Shown: piece by piece, positions 25,001 to 37,203 of the stretch
How positions within the stretch are numbered: position 1 is the stretch's first letter
How the letters are laid out: each line of letters opens with the position of its first letter
Origin: Balanoglossus misakiensis
Lineage: Eukaryota; Hemichordata
Assembly (NCBI GenBank): GCA_040954595.2
Contig: CM082596.2
Coordinates: forward strand, 310,001-374,000
Length of the DNA stretch: 64,000 nt
Direction: 5' to 3'
Notes under the pieces: generated by a model
What the model saw: only the letters and a program-made list of their open reading frames with translations
Database searches by the model: none
What the model was told of the DNA's origin: nothing
Program-made: the position numbers and the translations under genes

Positions 25001-25870
25001 AGCTCATCCTGGAGCATCACAATTTCATCACTTCCAGCTGGTGAAATCATTTCAATATATAATTTTTAAATGCAATACCCACATATGATGATAAGTACAC
25101 TTCTACTGTCATTATCTTCAAAAATTGCAGGCAGAAGGATAAGGATTTAAAAATTGAAGAGTAACCAAAGGGGTCAAGGATCCAGTTTTGATATATAGCA
25201 CTAGGTTTGTACCAACTGCAATTGTTTGCATTCAAATTTCAGAAGGTCTGCCATTGTACCTATATGATTGAAAAACCTTGATCAATCATCAACAAAAGTT
25301 TTATCTTGAAGAGTTCCAATCCATATACGCCAGTAGTAATCGGAAATTACGAACATGAAAACTGGTGATGTGCTATTGCCACTTGGCTTCCATTAACTTT
25401 TTTATCCACATCTGTTTCTTCACACAAAGTTGTTCTCATTCTTCAAGCATGCAATGCATTGACAGACCAAGAAGTGAGCAATTATCTAACACAAAATAAT
25501 TCAACGACCAAACAGAATCACACAGCTGTGTAGCCAACGCAAATGGAATTCCACTTTGGTCACCTCAAACAAAATATTCAATTACAGACATTGTGTAATG
25601 GACTGTCACTCGCCCTTTCATATACAAACATAAACTTCATACAGGTTTGGTGTGCCTATACCATGTTGTCTTGATCGACACTTTTAAATCATTTTTTCAG
25701 CTTTCTAGCTGTCAGTTTCTCTTATTTTAAGAGACCTAGTACTTACCAGAAAAACAAAATCCAACATTATGGTACAGTTGGGTATACCAAGAGATTTACT
25801 TGTTCTGTAAACCCGAGTCAAGTCAATAAAATGCATATCACGTCCACTGTTCCCAGAAAAAACATGAAAC

Positions 25871-25892
25871 ATTTCACTTCTAAAAGTGAAAT
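25871..25892. repeat. short perfect hairpin, 9-bp arms
   Basis: ATTTCACTT, CTAA, AAGTGAAAT. No function assigned. Confidence 0.7.
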
Positions 25893-28800
25893 TTGCCTTT
25901 AATCAAAGAGATACTGTAAACCGATTTATGTGTATGTATAAATCTGATACACAGGTAAAGCCTTGTTTTTCATGCATACAATTTAGTTAAATGTATTTTT
26001 CCATACAATTTGCTAATTTAATAAACAGCAAACAGAAATATAGAAGACACGTTGAAATTTGTCAAAGCAAAGTCAAAACATGGCATTCGCACTATGATAT
26101 ACTACTCACCCGCACCTGTTTATTTTTATAGTGCAATCATTTACACATTTATTTCAAACACCTGTTTACTGGCTGAGACATGCATATCCCAATGCTCAGC
26201 AGCAGTGACAGAAGGCAATGTCATCTGTGATATATACCTCTATTAAACTACCTATATATAAATAAGTAAAGCCTGTGCGCCTGGTATTTGATCGTTAGAC
26301 GATAAATCGAAATAACACCTGTTTCTGTTTTCCCCAAAAATTAAAATTTTGAGGATTCGGGAAGGTCAAGTCATATGGTCACTCTATGATCCGCATTTTG
26401 TCACATATTTAATTACCTGAAACGATTGACAGAAACTACAGATCAATTTCATTGGACAATCATGGATTATGTCGAACCACCCATCATGAATCAAGATCTC
26501 TCCCCCGACAATTAAGTAACACAATAAATTCCTGTATATCACCAATGCCTAGATTCCAACGCTGGTTAATTAATGATGGGGGATGTCAGAATGCTTGCAA
26601 ATATAAATTATCTCCACTTGTCCATCTCAAAACTGCATTAATCACATTAGGATCAATGAGTGTCAAATGTTAATTAATGATCAATCGAATGTTGGATGAC
26701 GTTCTAAAAAACATGACAGCGACAAATTCATATACGTATACAACATAGCTTAGAAAAGAGGCTTTTGCTATTTACATTTTTCGTTATGCCTCTATACTTA
26801 ACACTTTAGACATATTTAATTTATCAACCAGATCTATATTCTGATCAAGTCAAACCAAGTTTAATCAAAACACAGGTTTTTGTTTCATTTAACGTGTGGT
26901 GCGCCATCAACGGGCTGATAATGCAACATTGTGATCTTTAAAGTCAGATGCTGACAGTTCATTTAATTTTACCATGTTTTGTAGGATAGGAATGCAAAGT
27001 ACACCTGCCCAAATCATTCTAAACTAATGGTATGAACTTTATAATCAAATCACACCTCGTGATTTTCAAGATTGCTCAAAAATGCAAAAGTTAAAACAAA
27101 CAACCATTGAACATGTGCAGGCTTGAACACTTTTATCACTTACAAAGTTCTCATCAAAGCCGTCTATCATAGATACTGGTAAGAGTGTTTGAAACCTTTC
27201 TCTGGGCGACATGGCGACTTCTTTGTGTGTGCCCTTTTTTAGTCAGGTTGCCAATATTACTGTGCTGTAATAAACACACACGTTAAGACAAAGAATATGC
27301 ATTCTATTCATGTGGCTATGTCAATAAATGCGGGCCTTTAAATGAAACATGATTGTCACATCTTTGTCTATTGGATGTTTGGCACAAACTTTCATGTTTT
27401 ATTTGGCAACTGAATATTTGTAAAGGTTTATGCATTAAAATGTACTTATAAATTCCATTAATGATTAAATTTTGCTTCATTGAAATATTGTCATCCCTGA
27501 TCACATATTTGATTGTTGGTGGAAATACAAAAGAAGACCTATTCAGTTTCTCCACATGACACAAAATGAGAGTCGGAAACAGCAAAAACGGATGTTTTGG
27601 CTCCTTCCGGTATTGCATTGTTGGAGAGAGTGGGGTTCAACGTTTGACGGATATTGAAAACCATTAGACGCTTACTTAACTATGTAAGAACGACAATTTT
27701 AAAAGCGGCATCATTTGGATGTCAATTGTTGCAAATTCTTTGACGAACTCTTTCCGGTATTGAAGCATTGGGATTGGAGAAATACACCTTCAATTTACCT
27801 GTCGTTGTGCTGTCGACATGAAAGAGAAGATTTTCAATAAACCTTATCGGCCTTGAGTAGAGCACATTGTTCAATCCAACATCTACGCCACTGCGAACAG
27901 TGGGTTACCATTTTTTGCGCTTGTATTCATTTGCAGTTTTGAGTGGCCTGTGGCAAAATTTGTTTTTGTGAAGTGTGTTCCGTTACACATTGAATACGAT
28001 GAAAGGTGGCAGTGTTGGAATCTATTAACAGCGATATTTTGGGCATTCTACCCACTGCAAACAGTGCAATACTTGCAGGAAAATGGTCAAAGATCACTTG
28101 ATGGTACTTTGGTGTTGCAACATTGCGTGACATTGCGTGCTAATATTTTTTCAACTTGGTTTTAAGGGAGTCTTCGCGTGTCTTCAGGACAAATTTTCAG
28201 TGGTGTCATTCAACTATTGGGGGTAGAATACAAATAAAATATCATTATGCAACTGCCAAGTAGATTAAAAATTGTTAGCGAAAGGATCAAACCTACAGGT
28301 AGAGAAATGTTAAAGCATAGCACGTTTCCACATCGATAAGGCATGAGACGGTTTGTAACTTTGGTTCAGATGAGAGAGTATTATAAGATTACCTTAATTT
28401 AGAGAATGATACATAGCGAAAACACTATACATGTTCAGATTCTTTGATGTGGAGAGATCTACCGATGCGAATAAAGATAAAACTCATCTGCAAAGAGTCT
28501 GTAATGACGTGAGTGTGTGTGTGGGCAGAAAGCCTTGGGATTGACTACATTCAACAAGTAATACTTGTATTCAATAAGTACATGCTCTGTTTGTTACAAT
28601 GTATGTATGTGTGAGTGTGTAACATGTATGGAACATGTATGTGCGTGTGTTTTTATGTTATTTGTTATTTATTTCCTTGTGGTTCAACTAATTACATGTA
28701 AGTGTTGTTGACCGAATACGACATCAGAGATTTGTTTTGTATCACACTTCCTATAGAAGGAAATAAACAAGCAACCTGGTAATATATCAAAGACTTGTGG

Positions 28801-31800
28801 AGATGTGAACATTATCAAATGCTGCAAGACTTGCCTCGTCTGCTTCGAAAGACGTTTGGAGAGTTTTCGGCGCCAATAATCGACCAAACGATTACGTCTG
28901 GCGGGCAAACCACCCTTGCCAAATACAAAAAAGTGACTTAATAACAGGAATAATAAGGCATGTCTCTTAGAATCAGCCCAGTATCTAATACTGGGGAGAA
29001 AATGAGCGACACCGGTAAGCCACCTGCAGATTTAACAGAGATAAAACGATCTCCTTTGAAATTTGGTCAGCATCTAGCATCTCACCTGCATGCCCGCAAC
29101 GAAACTAGAGTATCAAATTGTTGAAAATTGCACACGTTTTACCCTGTTCACCGCTTCCAACTTAGCCAATCCCGTACTAGCATGCCATTCCATTTTCCTT
29201 AGCAGTATGAAATACACCATCCACGTATTCATTTGTCATACAAGGATTATTATGCACCAACTGAATGTAGGGGTGCATTTATCCTATTTTTCCATACATA
29301 AATGCAGTTTTTATGCAAGAAAGAATGAAAAACACTCCCTCCATTAGTGTAGGTCATTCCCATGCTAGTGTTCAGAGAATATGTATTCCACAGACCAAAA
29401 AAATAGAACTCTGCTAAAACATTCCTTGATTGGCTTTAGGCCATTAAAGACCTTGTCGGAATATAAAAGCCTCATAGAAGGTAAAATGTATGTTGGATTG
29501 GAGTGACAACTGACAGATCCACCAAACATCATTTAGCTGAACAACACAGGGAAACTATGCATACCACATTAGCATTGAGTACCTTTGTTTAAAATGTGGA
29601 TTATCCAAGTCATTGAAGTAAACAATCATAAAAATGGGACTGCAGTAATATAATGAGTTTCTTGGCAGCGTATTTTGCTTTAATGCAGCCAATGTGACGG
29701 AATATGTAAATGAAACCCAAATCCAAATGACAACTGAATCACCTATACACTTTTTGTATGTGCCGATGATAGCTCTATGTTTTGTATGAAGGTTCGTGTT
29801 GTTAATGCCTTTGATTTTTCGCTCGATTGCTTCCTATCCAGCAGCGCCGTTTTAAAGGAAAAAAGAAATTTAGTCGCGGATGCTCAGCTGAGGTTTGCCA
29901 ATACAATTTTACGCTGAAATGATTGTTGCTGATCGGCCGCATCCATCATGCGAAGTTTGATTCTTGAGCCGTAAGTCCCGGCTTCAAATCTACCGTGCCA
30001 TGTAGCCAAGCATCATCGTTACAACACACTCCTTTGCTAGTTCACAGGTTCATGATTTTACTCCCCTATCTTATCTCTCTTCTGGCATTAATGTTTTATC
30101 TTTTTATAGTATGAATTTTGCTAGAGATACATTTTTGTTTTCGAAAGTCTGTAAAATGTGTTTGGTCAGCGACAGTTGTTCTTCGAACTTTAGTGAACAA
30201 CATTTCAGACTTTCTTTAGAATTACTTTGCAATTCAACTCACTAAGCTCTTTCTCCATTCGTATACAGGTCACAACTATGACCTTTACGCTCAGAGTCTA
30301 TTCAGCAAAATGATGGGGGCATTGAGGCTTTATTGGGCCATTATTAATGCATTTATCACACTTAATGTGAGCCATGTCACTCTTCTAAAATTGAACAGAT
30401 GATCTCATACTCTGAGATATTTGGGGGCAAGTGTTAAACATTGACGAATGTACACGGATTTTGCAGTACAACTATGCTTAATGGCTTGCAAGGGGCAATT
30501 AGTCAACGATTGCATGATTAAAATGTCATGTCTACCATCTTAGGTAAAAAGTGTGTGGACGCTGTCAATTTGAATACCAAACTTTTGACAATTGGTCAAC
30601 GTGTAAACTGATGACAACATATATTCACTTATTTAGAAACAGATTTAGAAACAAACAGCATACTTTCAGGAGGCGTTTGATGTTCTTGATGTGAAAACAA
30701 TGCACTATATATGGACGGAAACATTTCACGAACTTAAGTTGCAAAAAGACTAAATCTACATGTAAGTTTTCAATCGTCAAAATATGCATTTCTTACATTC
30801 CATGATTCTGTAAACTTTAACTTCCAATGTCTTTAACGTATTGCAAGTGTTTAACTTAATAAACAGTCACGTCATATATGCTACTAGATAACCACTCGAT
30901 CTCTTGATATTTACGACCCTGCACTGACTTCTTGAAATCATTATGGTTGCAAGTGTGACTGCTCTGCTGCAGGTAGAATTATTTACATTCATGCCAGCGA
31001 ATGCTCTGTCGCCAGTTGAGTAATTTAAGAGGATTATACCAGGCAACGACACATAAACTGAAATTAATGTATGACCAAAGACCAACACATGTTCTCTGAA
31101 ACACAGTAAAATATACATGACGCAAAACTTCTGACTCCAACGCTGTGAAATGACCCAAACATCGACATAAGGGTGCACTTCAGTGTCACCATAACATCTT
31201 AATATTCAAAAAAGCAATGTCAGGATACGTGATTAATGTTGCAAGTATCCATGTCAGTAAGTATTGAAAAATTCCCTCATGACCGCCACTGTCAGTTGGT
31301 GCAGGGCGTTGTTTCAGGTGTCTTTAAAGTAGAAGAGATAATTAATCGTTATGCCAATCAAAATTAACAAACAATAAGTCAATTTGCCGATTGAACAGTC
31401 AATCAATCATCCACATGTTCTTGTCTTCTTTATTTCATTTTCATTGTGAAATCAGTTTCGCACTATATTTGTCTTGTTACACAGGGAAGTTATGCCTATT
31501 TCTGATAGACATTGGTTTATGCACAATCAGTCCTATGATCATTTTGTTGACACCATGTTCGCTTAAGTATTCTTAGGGTGGTGTACAGGAGTCAGCAATT
31601 AATAATAGCAAATACTCTGTCAAAAGATTAAGATAATTATGTCATTATGTCAGAGTTACATATCATTCCACGATGCAAGAAATAATGGTGTTAAGCCTTG
31701 ACAAATTGAAACAACTCAGTCAGTCAAAGATTCATCAATACCCATAATGCAGTTCTATAATCCCCGCCAGGTATTACAGTGCAAATACGGATGTAAGACG

Positions 31801-33077
31801 GTGTATTAATTGTCTTCACACGCACAAGTTGATTTCTGAGGACTGCATTACAAGAGATTACGTCCATATAACGCCTACTGGATAGTATTATTACAATTTG
31901 CTGAGGTAATACGTGCCACAAGATACGTGACATGTAACAAGTAATTAAGACATGGATTAGACTTTAATTTTTCGCTTCCAATATGCTTTTTTATTACTTA
32001 TCATTTTCCGTCTACGAGTGTATCATCGTCGATCAACTATAGCGAAACATGTTTTGGTGACTCCTCAGTGAAAATAATTGTATACCACACATGACATCAT
32101 TCCAAGGAATAATATTTAGTCTATGGATTTAATTTTATGGATTCAGATGAAGAAGGTGCAGTGTCTTGCACTTTTCGATAGACTTTCTTGGTTTTGTTGT
32201 GAAATCAATGTGAAAGTTGAGTCAGACTAGCTGTACAACGAATAAGACACATGCCAAGTCGTTATACACGGCAATTATATGAACCTCTTTGATCATAACC
32301 GAACACTGCAAGTCACTCTACAAAACTGAAGACCGAAGAGGGTACTTACAGTTACATCGTAAATAATAACATTCAAAATCAATTTGCAAAGACTGTACGT
32401 GGAAATGATTGACAGCCTTGCTTTATTGATCAAAGTAAAACCTTGTGTTTGAGTTAAAGCTTTGTCATAAAATGGATTATCTATGCTCAATGTTCTCAAA
32501 TTGTCCTTCAAATTTGCTTTGTTACAGCTGAATCACGTTTATTCTTCCAAAGTTTTAGTGAATCAATCTTCTGTATTGTACGTTATCGCCGCTCGTGTAA
32601 CCTTCCGCTAAAGCAGTAAAGGGCAGCATTTGGTACCGGTCCATTAGCAGACACAATTGCATTGGCAACGGATTTTCCATTCATGTCGATAGTAATATCA
32701 AAGGACTTCAAAGCGCGATTACTTCAAGAAATTGTGCTGGAAATTACAGCTACTGATTGGGAAACCCGCCATTAAAGTTGAATCACATACCGTGATTTGA
32801 ACCTTACTCAAGAAAAAGCATTCTCTCTGTAGAACCCCCCACACATTTCAATCTTGAATGAATATAGACCGTTCAGTCAACTCCAACCAACAAAAAACAT
32901 AATCTATAAGCTTAAAAGATGATAAATACCCTAGTTTTGATGCAGTTAGAATACTGAATTAACTTGTTACCCATTGAGAGATTTTTGTCCAAAGTATATT
33001 ATACCAACGTGTATTCTAACAGTTCTTAATATTTATTAAAATTTAACATGTTCAAAATGTGTTCACAAAGCCTACCC

Positions 33078-33419
33078 TCACACCCGCGACGGCTGCAGAG
33101 TCGTCTTGGGGCTCATTACAGTAAGAGCCACTGTGACGTGGGTCCTTGTAACCATGGCAACAACTGAAGCAAGATTTTGCTCCATACGTAAACTTGACAG
33201 GTAGGATGGTCGGTCGAGAGACAAGCAATTCACAAAAGGGATAAAAAGACGCCGCCCAATATCAGATCCACAAGCCGGTCCTAGATACAAGATTCCAAGA
33301 TGAAATTAATGTACAGACAATTGACATGTCTGTTACCGGATTTGAACCCAGACCAACCTCACCATCTCACGTAGTTACGTAAGCAAGTCTGCGAACAAAA
33401 TCACTATGCCACATCCACA
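33078..33419 (-). mobile_element. tRNA-derived SINE-like relic or tRNA pseudogene
   Basis: On the minus strand an A-box-like TGGCATAGTGA (33401-33411; one mismatch to TRGYNNARNGG) is followed 63 nt later by an exact B-box, GGTTCAAATCC (33338-33348). The acceptor and T stems do not pair well, so it is not an intact tRNA gene. The roughly 250 bp downstream on the same strand are GC-richer than the surroundings and could be the body of a SINE. The element's downstream limit is guessed; I saw no clear tail or target-site duplication. No second copy was found in the window. Confidence 0.45.
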
Positions 33420-34419
33420 AATATAGTTTGTAATCACTGCCAAAGAGTCTAAATGTCTGGATAAAATCGAGAAAAGTGTTCATCTCGCATAAAAATACTT
33501 TTTCCGTTCCATCAAGATGCAGCTTAGTAGGTGACATGCATAAGTCTGGTCCTGTCATGGGAATACCAATGTCCAGACCCTGCAGAGCAATGATTGATTA
33601 CGATAACGGAAATTTGTCGTTAAACTAATGAGGTGCAGGACTCATGGGATTTCCAAACTTATCGCGAAAGATGAAAGTCCTGAGAGAATCATTCAAATTT
33701 GCCGGTGTTATCAGTATTTATAACCCAAATTGTTCTTAATTCAATATAAAATTTGGTTTTGAACATCATACAGATAATCTACGATGAAGGGCTTATGATT
33801 CCTAGAGGATGAAAATCTCTGCAACAAAGTACAAAGCTCAAATACGATAGATCCTGAAAGACATATAGAAATTCAAATAAACAGTAATAGAAACAGAAAG
33901 CTGTGACTGCGGTTAGAAGACGAACTCTTGAAGCAGGACTTACTTCCCCTCTACTCTAACTGACGACACTGTGAACACAAGGCCACCCATACAAAGTTGG
34001 TATCACTTTACGACATTTGGCGACAGAAATTTAACAAGGCACTCTCATCATATGCTCAAATAATTGTCGTAAGATTTCAGTTCTGCCTGACTGACTTGGA
34101 GATGCACTCCTGTCATTATCGATGACGTCACTGGTCAAATTGGTCATGTGAATTCTCTTAGTGGTTCTTCCGTGCATCATTGCTTCAATAATAATTAGGA
34201 TACGAAAAAATTGGAATATAGGTTAAGTTAAATATCAGGAAACTTTTTATACAGGCGGGTTTCGTCAAATAATCACTTAGAACATTCGTCTATGTGAATG
34301 CAATGAAACATCTCCCTTTAGGTTTTCTGAAGTATCATGAAGTAGCGCAATCTCTTTCTTGGGTTAAGTCGTACGTAGACAACTCTATCAGTTTCAGTCG
34401 AATGTGAATTTCACTAGTG

Positions 34420-34576
34420 TCATTCCATTAACAGAATCGAGGCAAATAACCCGCACATCGACATAGAATATTGATTGATAACGATCGACCTCTGCGGGCT
34501 TGCATAGTCCCCATCGCGTCGCAGATCCCAGGCCCACAACAAGCTCAAGGCGATCACCGCACACTCAAACAGGGAC
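34420..34576 (-). CDS. candidate exon with membrane segment
   Basis: A strong minus-strand acceptor (CGATGTTATCTTTGTATTAG) at 34577 opens a GC-rich stretch, clearly above local background, in which only one frame lacks stops. It runs 51 codons to TGA, entering in phase 2. It begins SLFECAVIALSLLWAWDLRR. The hydrophobic run ending in WAW, followed by DLRRDG, looks like a transmembrane helix with a positively charged cytoplasmic flank; a second hydrophobic run (MCGLFASILLM) lies near the end. No good donor is present, so it would be terminal, or internal with a non-canonical donor such as GAG then GTCGAT. No family was recognised. Confidence 0.35.
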
Positions 34577-36835
34577 CTAATACAAAGATAACATCGGTAT
34601 TGAATAACTGTTTCACACAATTCACAGAATTCGTATTAAACTACAGATAGGCGGGTGTGTGTTGTGTTTGTCTGGACGGACCTATTCGTCTCAGTTAGCA
34701 TGCAGTATGTACCGGTACCACCTGAAAATTGCGCATGACCATGATTCTATGTCTCTACGCATGACACAATGCGCACAAAACAATCTCTAAACGTAAGATC
34801 ACACAGCTAAATAAAACTTATTAAAACGACTATCTTCAAATTCCAAGAAGTGATTTATCTCTGGCAATGACAAAATGCAAGTCTTATCTCTGTTTTGAAG
34901 TATTAGTTTATGAATTGTGTTGACAGAATGTCTGCCTATGCCATGGAGTATTCAAGTTGTTCTAATCAGATATATACATTGTTAAGGAGATAATTACTTT
35001 TCAGCTTGTTTCTTTATCTGTAGTAATTAAGAATAAATATATATCCTGTAGTACATCATACCTAGTTCAATCATTGCATCAAGGAATCGTAACTTTCAGA
35101 TTCTATTGATACGAGTTTGATCTTATCACATGATCCAGTTTCTGAAATACACTGGAGGCTGCATTCTTTACAAAACCAGTAGAAGTACGAACAATGAAAC
35201 ATTTTATTTCAAAAAGATGAACGTTCTCATATGTGAATAACATCATACATTAAACGGCGAAGGTATTATTACTAACCGTTCCATGACTGGGATTCAAGGT
35301 GTGAATGTATGTGTAATCATTTAACTCTGCAGATTACTTGCAAGTCGATCAATATTTAAGAAAGATTTCCGTCTTTATGTTCTATTAATTTGAATTCATT
35401 TGTAATGCGATCATTGCGTTATACTGAACGTACAGAAAACTGGATAGTTTAGCATGCTATAGGGAATAAAGTAAGAAAGAATATGAAAACATTCGTCTTT
35501 TTCCCTTTATAGATCTATACCCTACCCCATCAACACACATGCGTGTGCATCTGCAATTATAGTGTTACTGACACAGTATGTGATCTCCAAGCCATTTATT
35601 TGTATTTCTTTAACTTTTCGATTGCTGACGTTGACCGTTTAAATTGGGGTTAAGGGATTATTACATTCAGGCATCGTCTTGTTTAAACAGCAGGGTTAGA
35701 GCAGGCCACAAGTGCGAACTGCCTGGCGAGATTAAGTTCTGCTGCGGTAAATTCTAACACGGTTTCCGAGTTGACGTGACAATACGCAATAATTGAAGTG
35801 CAAAGAAAGTGTCATCTTATCAAACTAGTCCTTCCAAATAAATGAGCTCAGACAGTGCTGATGAACCGACGCGTTCAATTATGTCGAGGCCATGCTATTT
35901 AACCAGCTTTAGAAGTGAATTGACGATTGGATGTCTCCAACAGAAAACACTGGGTTGCAAGTTAAATTCTGCATGGAAGCTTGCATTCTAGTACAAATAA
36001 ACTAGTACTAGATGGATGTCATGTCACTTACTTTTCCCCTTTTTACATCTAGCCTAACGACGAAGTGATCCCCGAAAGGTACATCTTCAGTGACATTGTT
36101 TCCACTCTATTTTTTTTAAATTTAAAAGTGTAGAAAATGTTAAACCACTGCATACAGTCTATACACAAAATGTTGGTGTGCCTGCATATTTCGTAGAAGT
36201 GTTTAAAACTGTCTTACCTAAGCTTGCCTAGTTGTGGAGTTGGTCAGTGTTCTTAGTTCACGGTTCTTGAAAATTTTGATCTTGATTCAAGTGGTAATCC
36301 ACCGAATGAATCTAGAAATGACACGTGCACACACTGTTACCATCTGAAAGAGAAGACGATGAATATAAGGACTCTGGTCTGTTGCTGTCTCTGCTATCCA
36401 CTCACGTCACAAGCCAGAGAGAAACCTGACGTGCTCATAACTTATTCATGACGTCTTTGTGGCGACTACGATTGACCTATGGAAGTCAGCCTAAACTCGT
36501 CTCTCCCGGAAGAACGTAAATTTTAAGTTTCTCTGCGAAAAAAGGTGGAAAAGAAACATTCATAAATAGACACAGCTTGAATGATGCTCCCAGAATCTTC
36601 TCGCGAAGTTTAGCAAAATTCCGATGGCGTTTATCTAAGCGTCAGTTCCCTGCTAAGGTAGAGACCAGATACACTCACGTCAAACTGTCGCTGAATATGT
36701 TGTTCGTTTTGATTTTACTTGTGTTCTGTGAAATAACGATGAGTGTGTCGGTGCCAAGAGCATGACATCATCAGAGTTGTTGTTCAACACCTACGGAGTA
36801 TTTCAAAGTTCAAACTCATCGGAGAATGGTTTTAG
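34577..36835. other. noncoding stretch
   Basis: No supported gene. A plus frame at 36577-36765 includes MLFVLILLVFCEITMSVSVP, which looks like a signal peptide, but it stops at TGA 36763-36765 and no good donor links it to the candidate exon at 36836. Confidence 0.35.
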
Positions 36836-37068
36836 GATACAAGTGCATGTCGTGAAGTCCGACGCAGAATTCTCAGAAGACGTGTTAAATCAATTGTAAT
36901 TGCAGAGCACCATCGCCCGAGACGATCCACCTGGCGCCCTCAAAATTTTGTAGCTGACCTCAAGAAACTTGTTTCGAGAGCACTTAACTACTGTGAGTCG
37001 TCAACGCGTTGCTGGTCGTATAACAGGACTCAAACAAAGTGTCTGTATTGCAGTTTGAAATTACTCCG
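36836..37068 (+). CDS. candidate exon, basic cysteine-containing peptide
   Basis: The plus strand has an acceptor (ATGGTTTTAG) at 36835, an alternative acceptor (CAATTGTAATTGCAG) at 36905, and a strong donor (CTCCG then GTAAGA) after 37068. One frame is open throughout, about 78 codons from the preceding TAG. The peptide is very basic near its start (REVRRRILRRRVK) and has later cysteines (NYCESSTRCWSYNRTQTKC). The frame with a signal-peptide-like sequence about 90 bases upstream is out of register with it. A secreted peptide precursor is conceivable but unsupported. Confidence 0.3.
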
Positions 37069-37097
37069 GTAAGATTATGTGTGATTTATGAATGTTC

Positions 37098-37203
37098 CAC
37101 CAATCAGCTGTTTTGACAATGCAGCGTGATAATTTTTGTGTCCTTTACACCAATCAGTTGTTTGGAAGTAGACACGTGACAGATGTAAATTGCCTATAAA
37201 TAA
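37098..37203 (+). promoter_or_regulatory. promoter-like cluster: two CCAAT boxes, E-box, TATA box
   Basis: A 16-base word, CACCAATCAGCTGTTT at 37098-37113, recurs with one change (CACCAATCAGTTGTTT) at 37148-37163, exactly 50 bp later. Both contain CCAAT in the forward orientation. A CACGTG E-box follows at 37173-37178 and TATAAATAA at 37195-37203. Order and spacing fit a compact Pol II core promoter directing transcription rightward, with a start expected around 37225-37235. No coding exon was identified downstream. Elements are seen; function is inferred. Confidence 0.45.

Larger units (their letters stand above)
21064..33070. other. long noncoding stretch
   Basis: About 12 kb with no exon I would support. 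It contains three short perfect hairpins (21121, 22029, 25871), TG-rich patches near 28511 and 28605, and isolated open frames (for example 30867-31178 minus, 103 codons) without a convincing splice-site pair. A hydrophobic minus frame at 23401-23653 was examined and rejected. Confidence 0.45.

Noticed and set aside
29955-30020. tRNA-like minus-strand word pair near TGGCTACATGG
   Set aside because: The A-box is near-consensus but the B-box needs an insertion to fit, so the evidence is too weak to call a SINE.
30867-31178. 103-codon minus frame
   Set aside because: Two overlapping frames are equally open, internal AG and GT sites give no consistent exon, and the length is within chance expectation.
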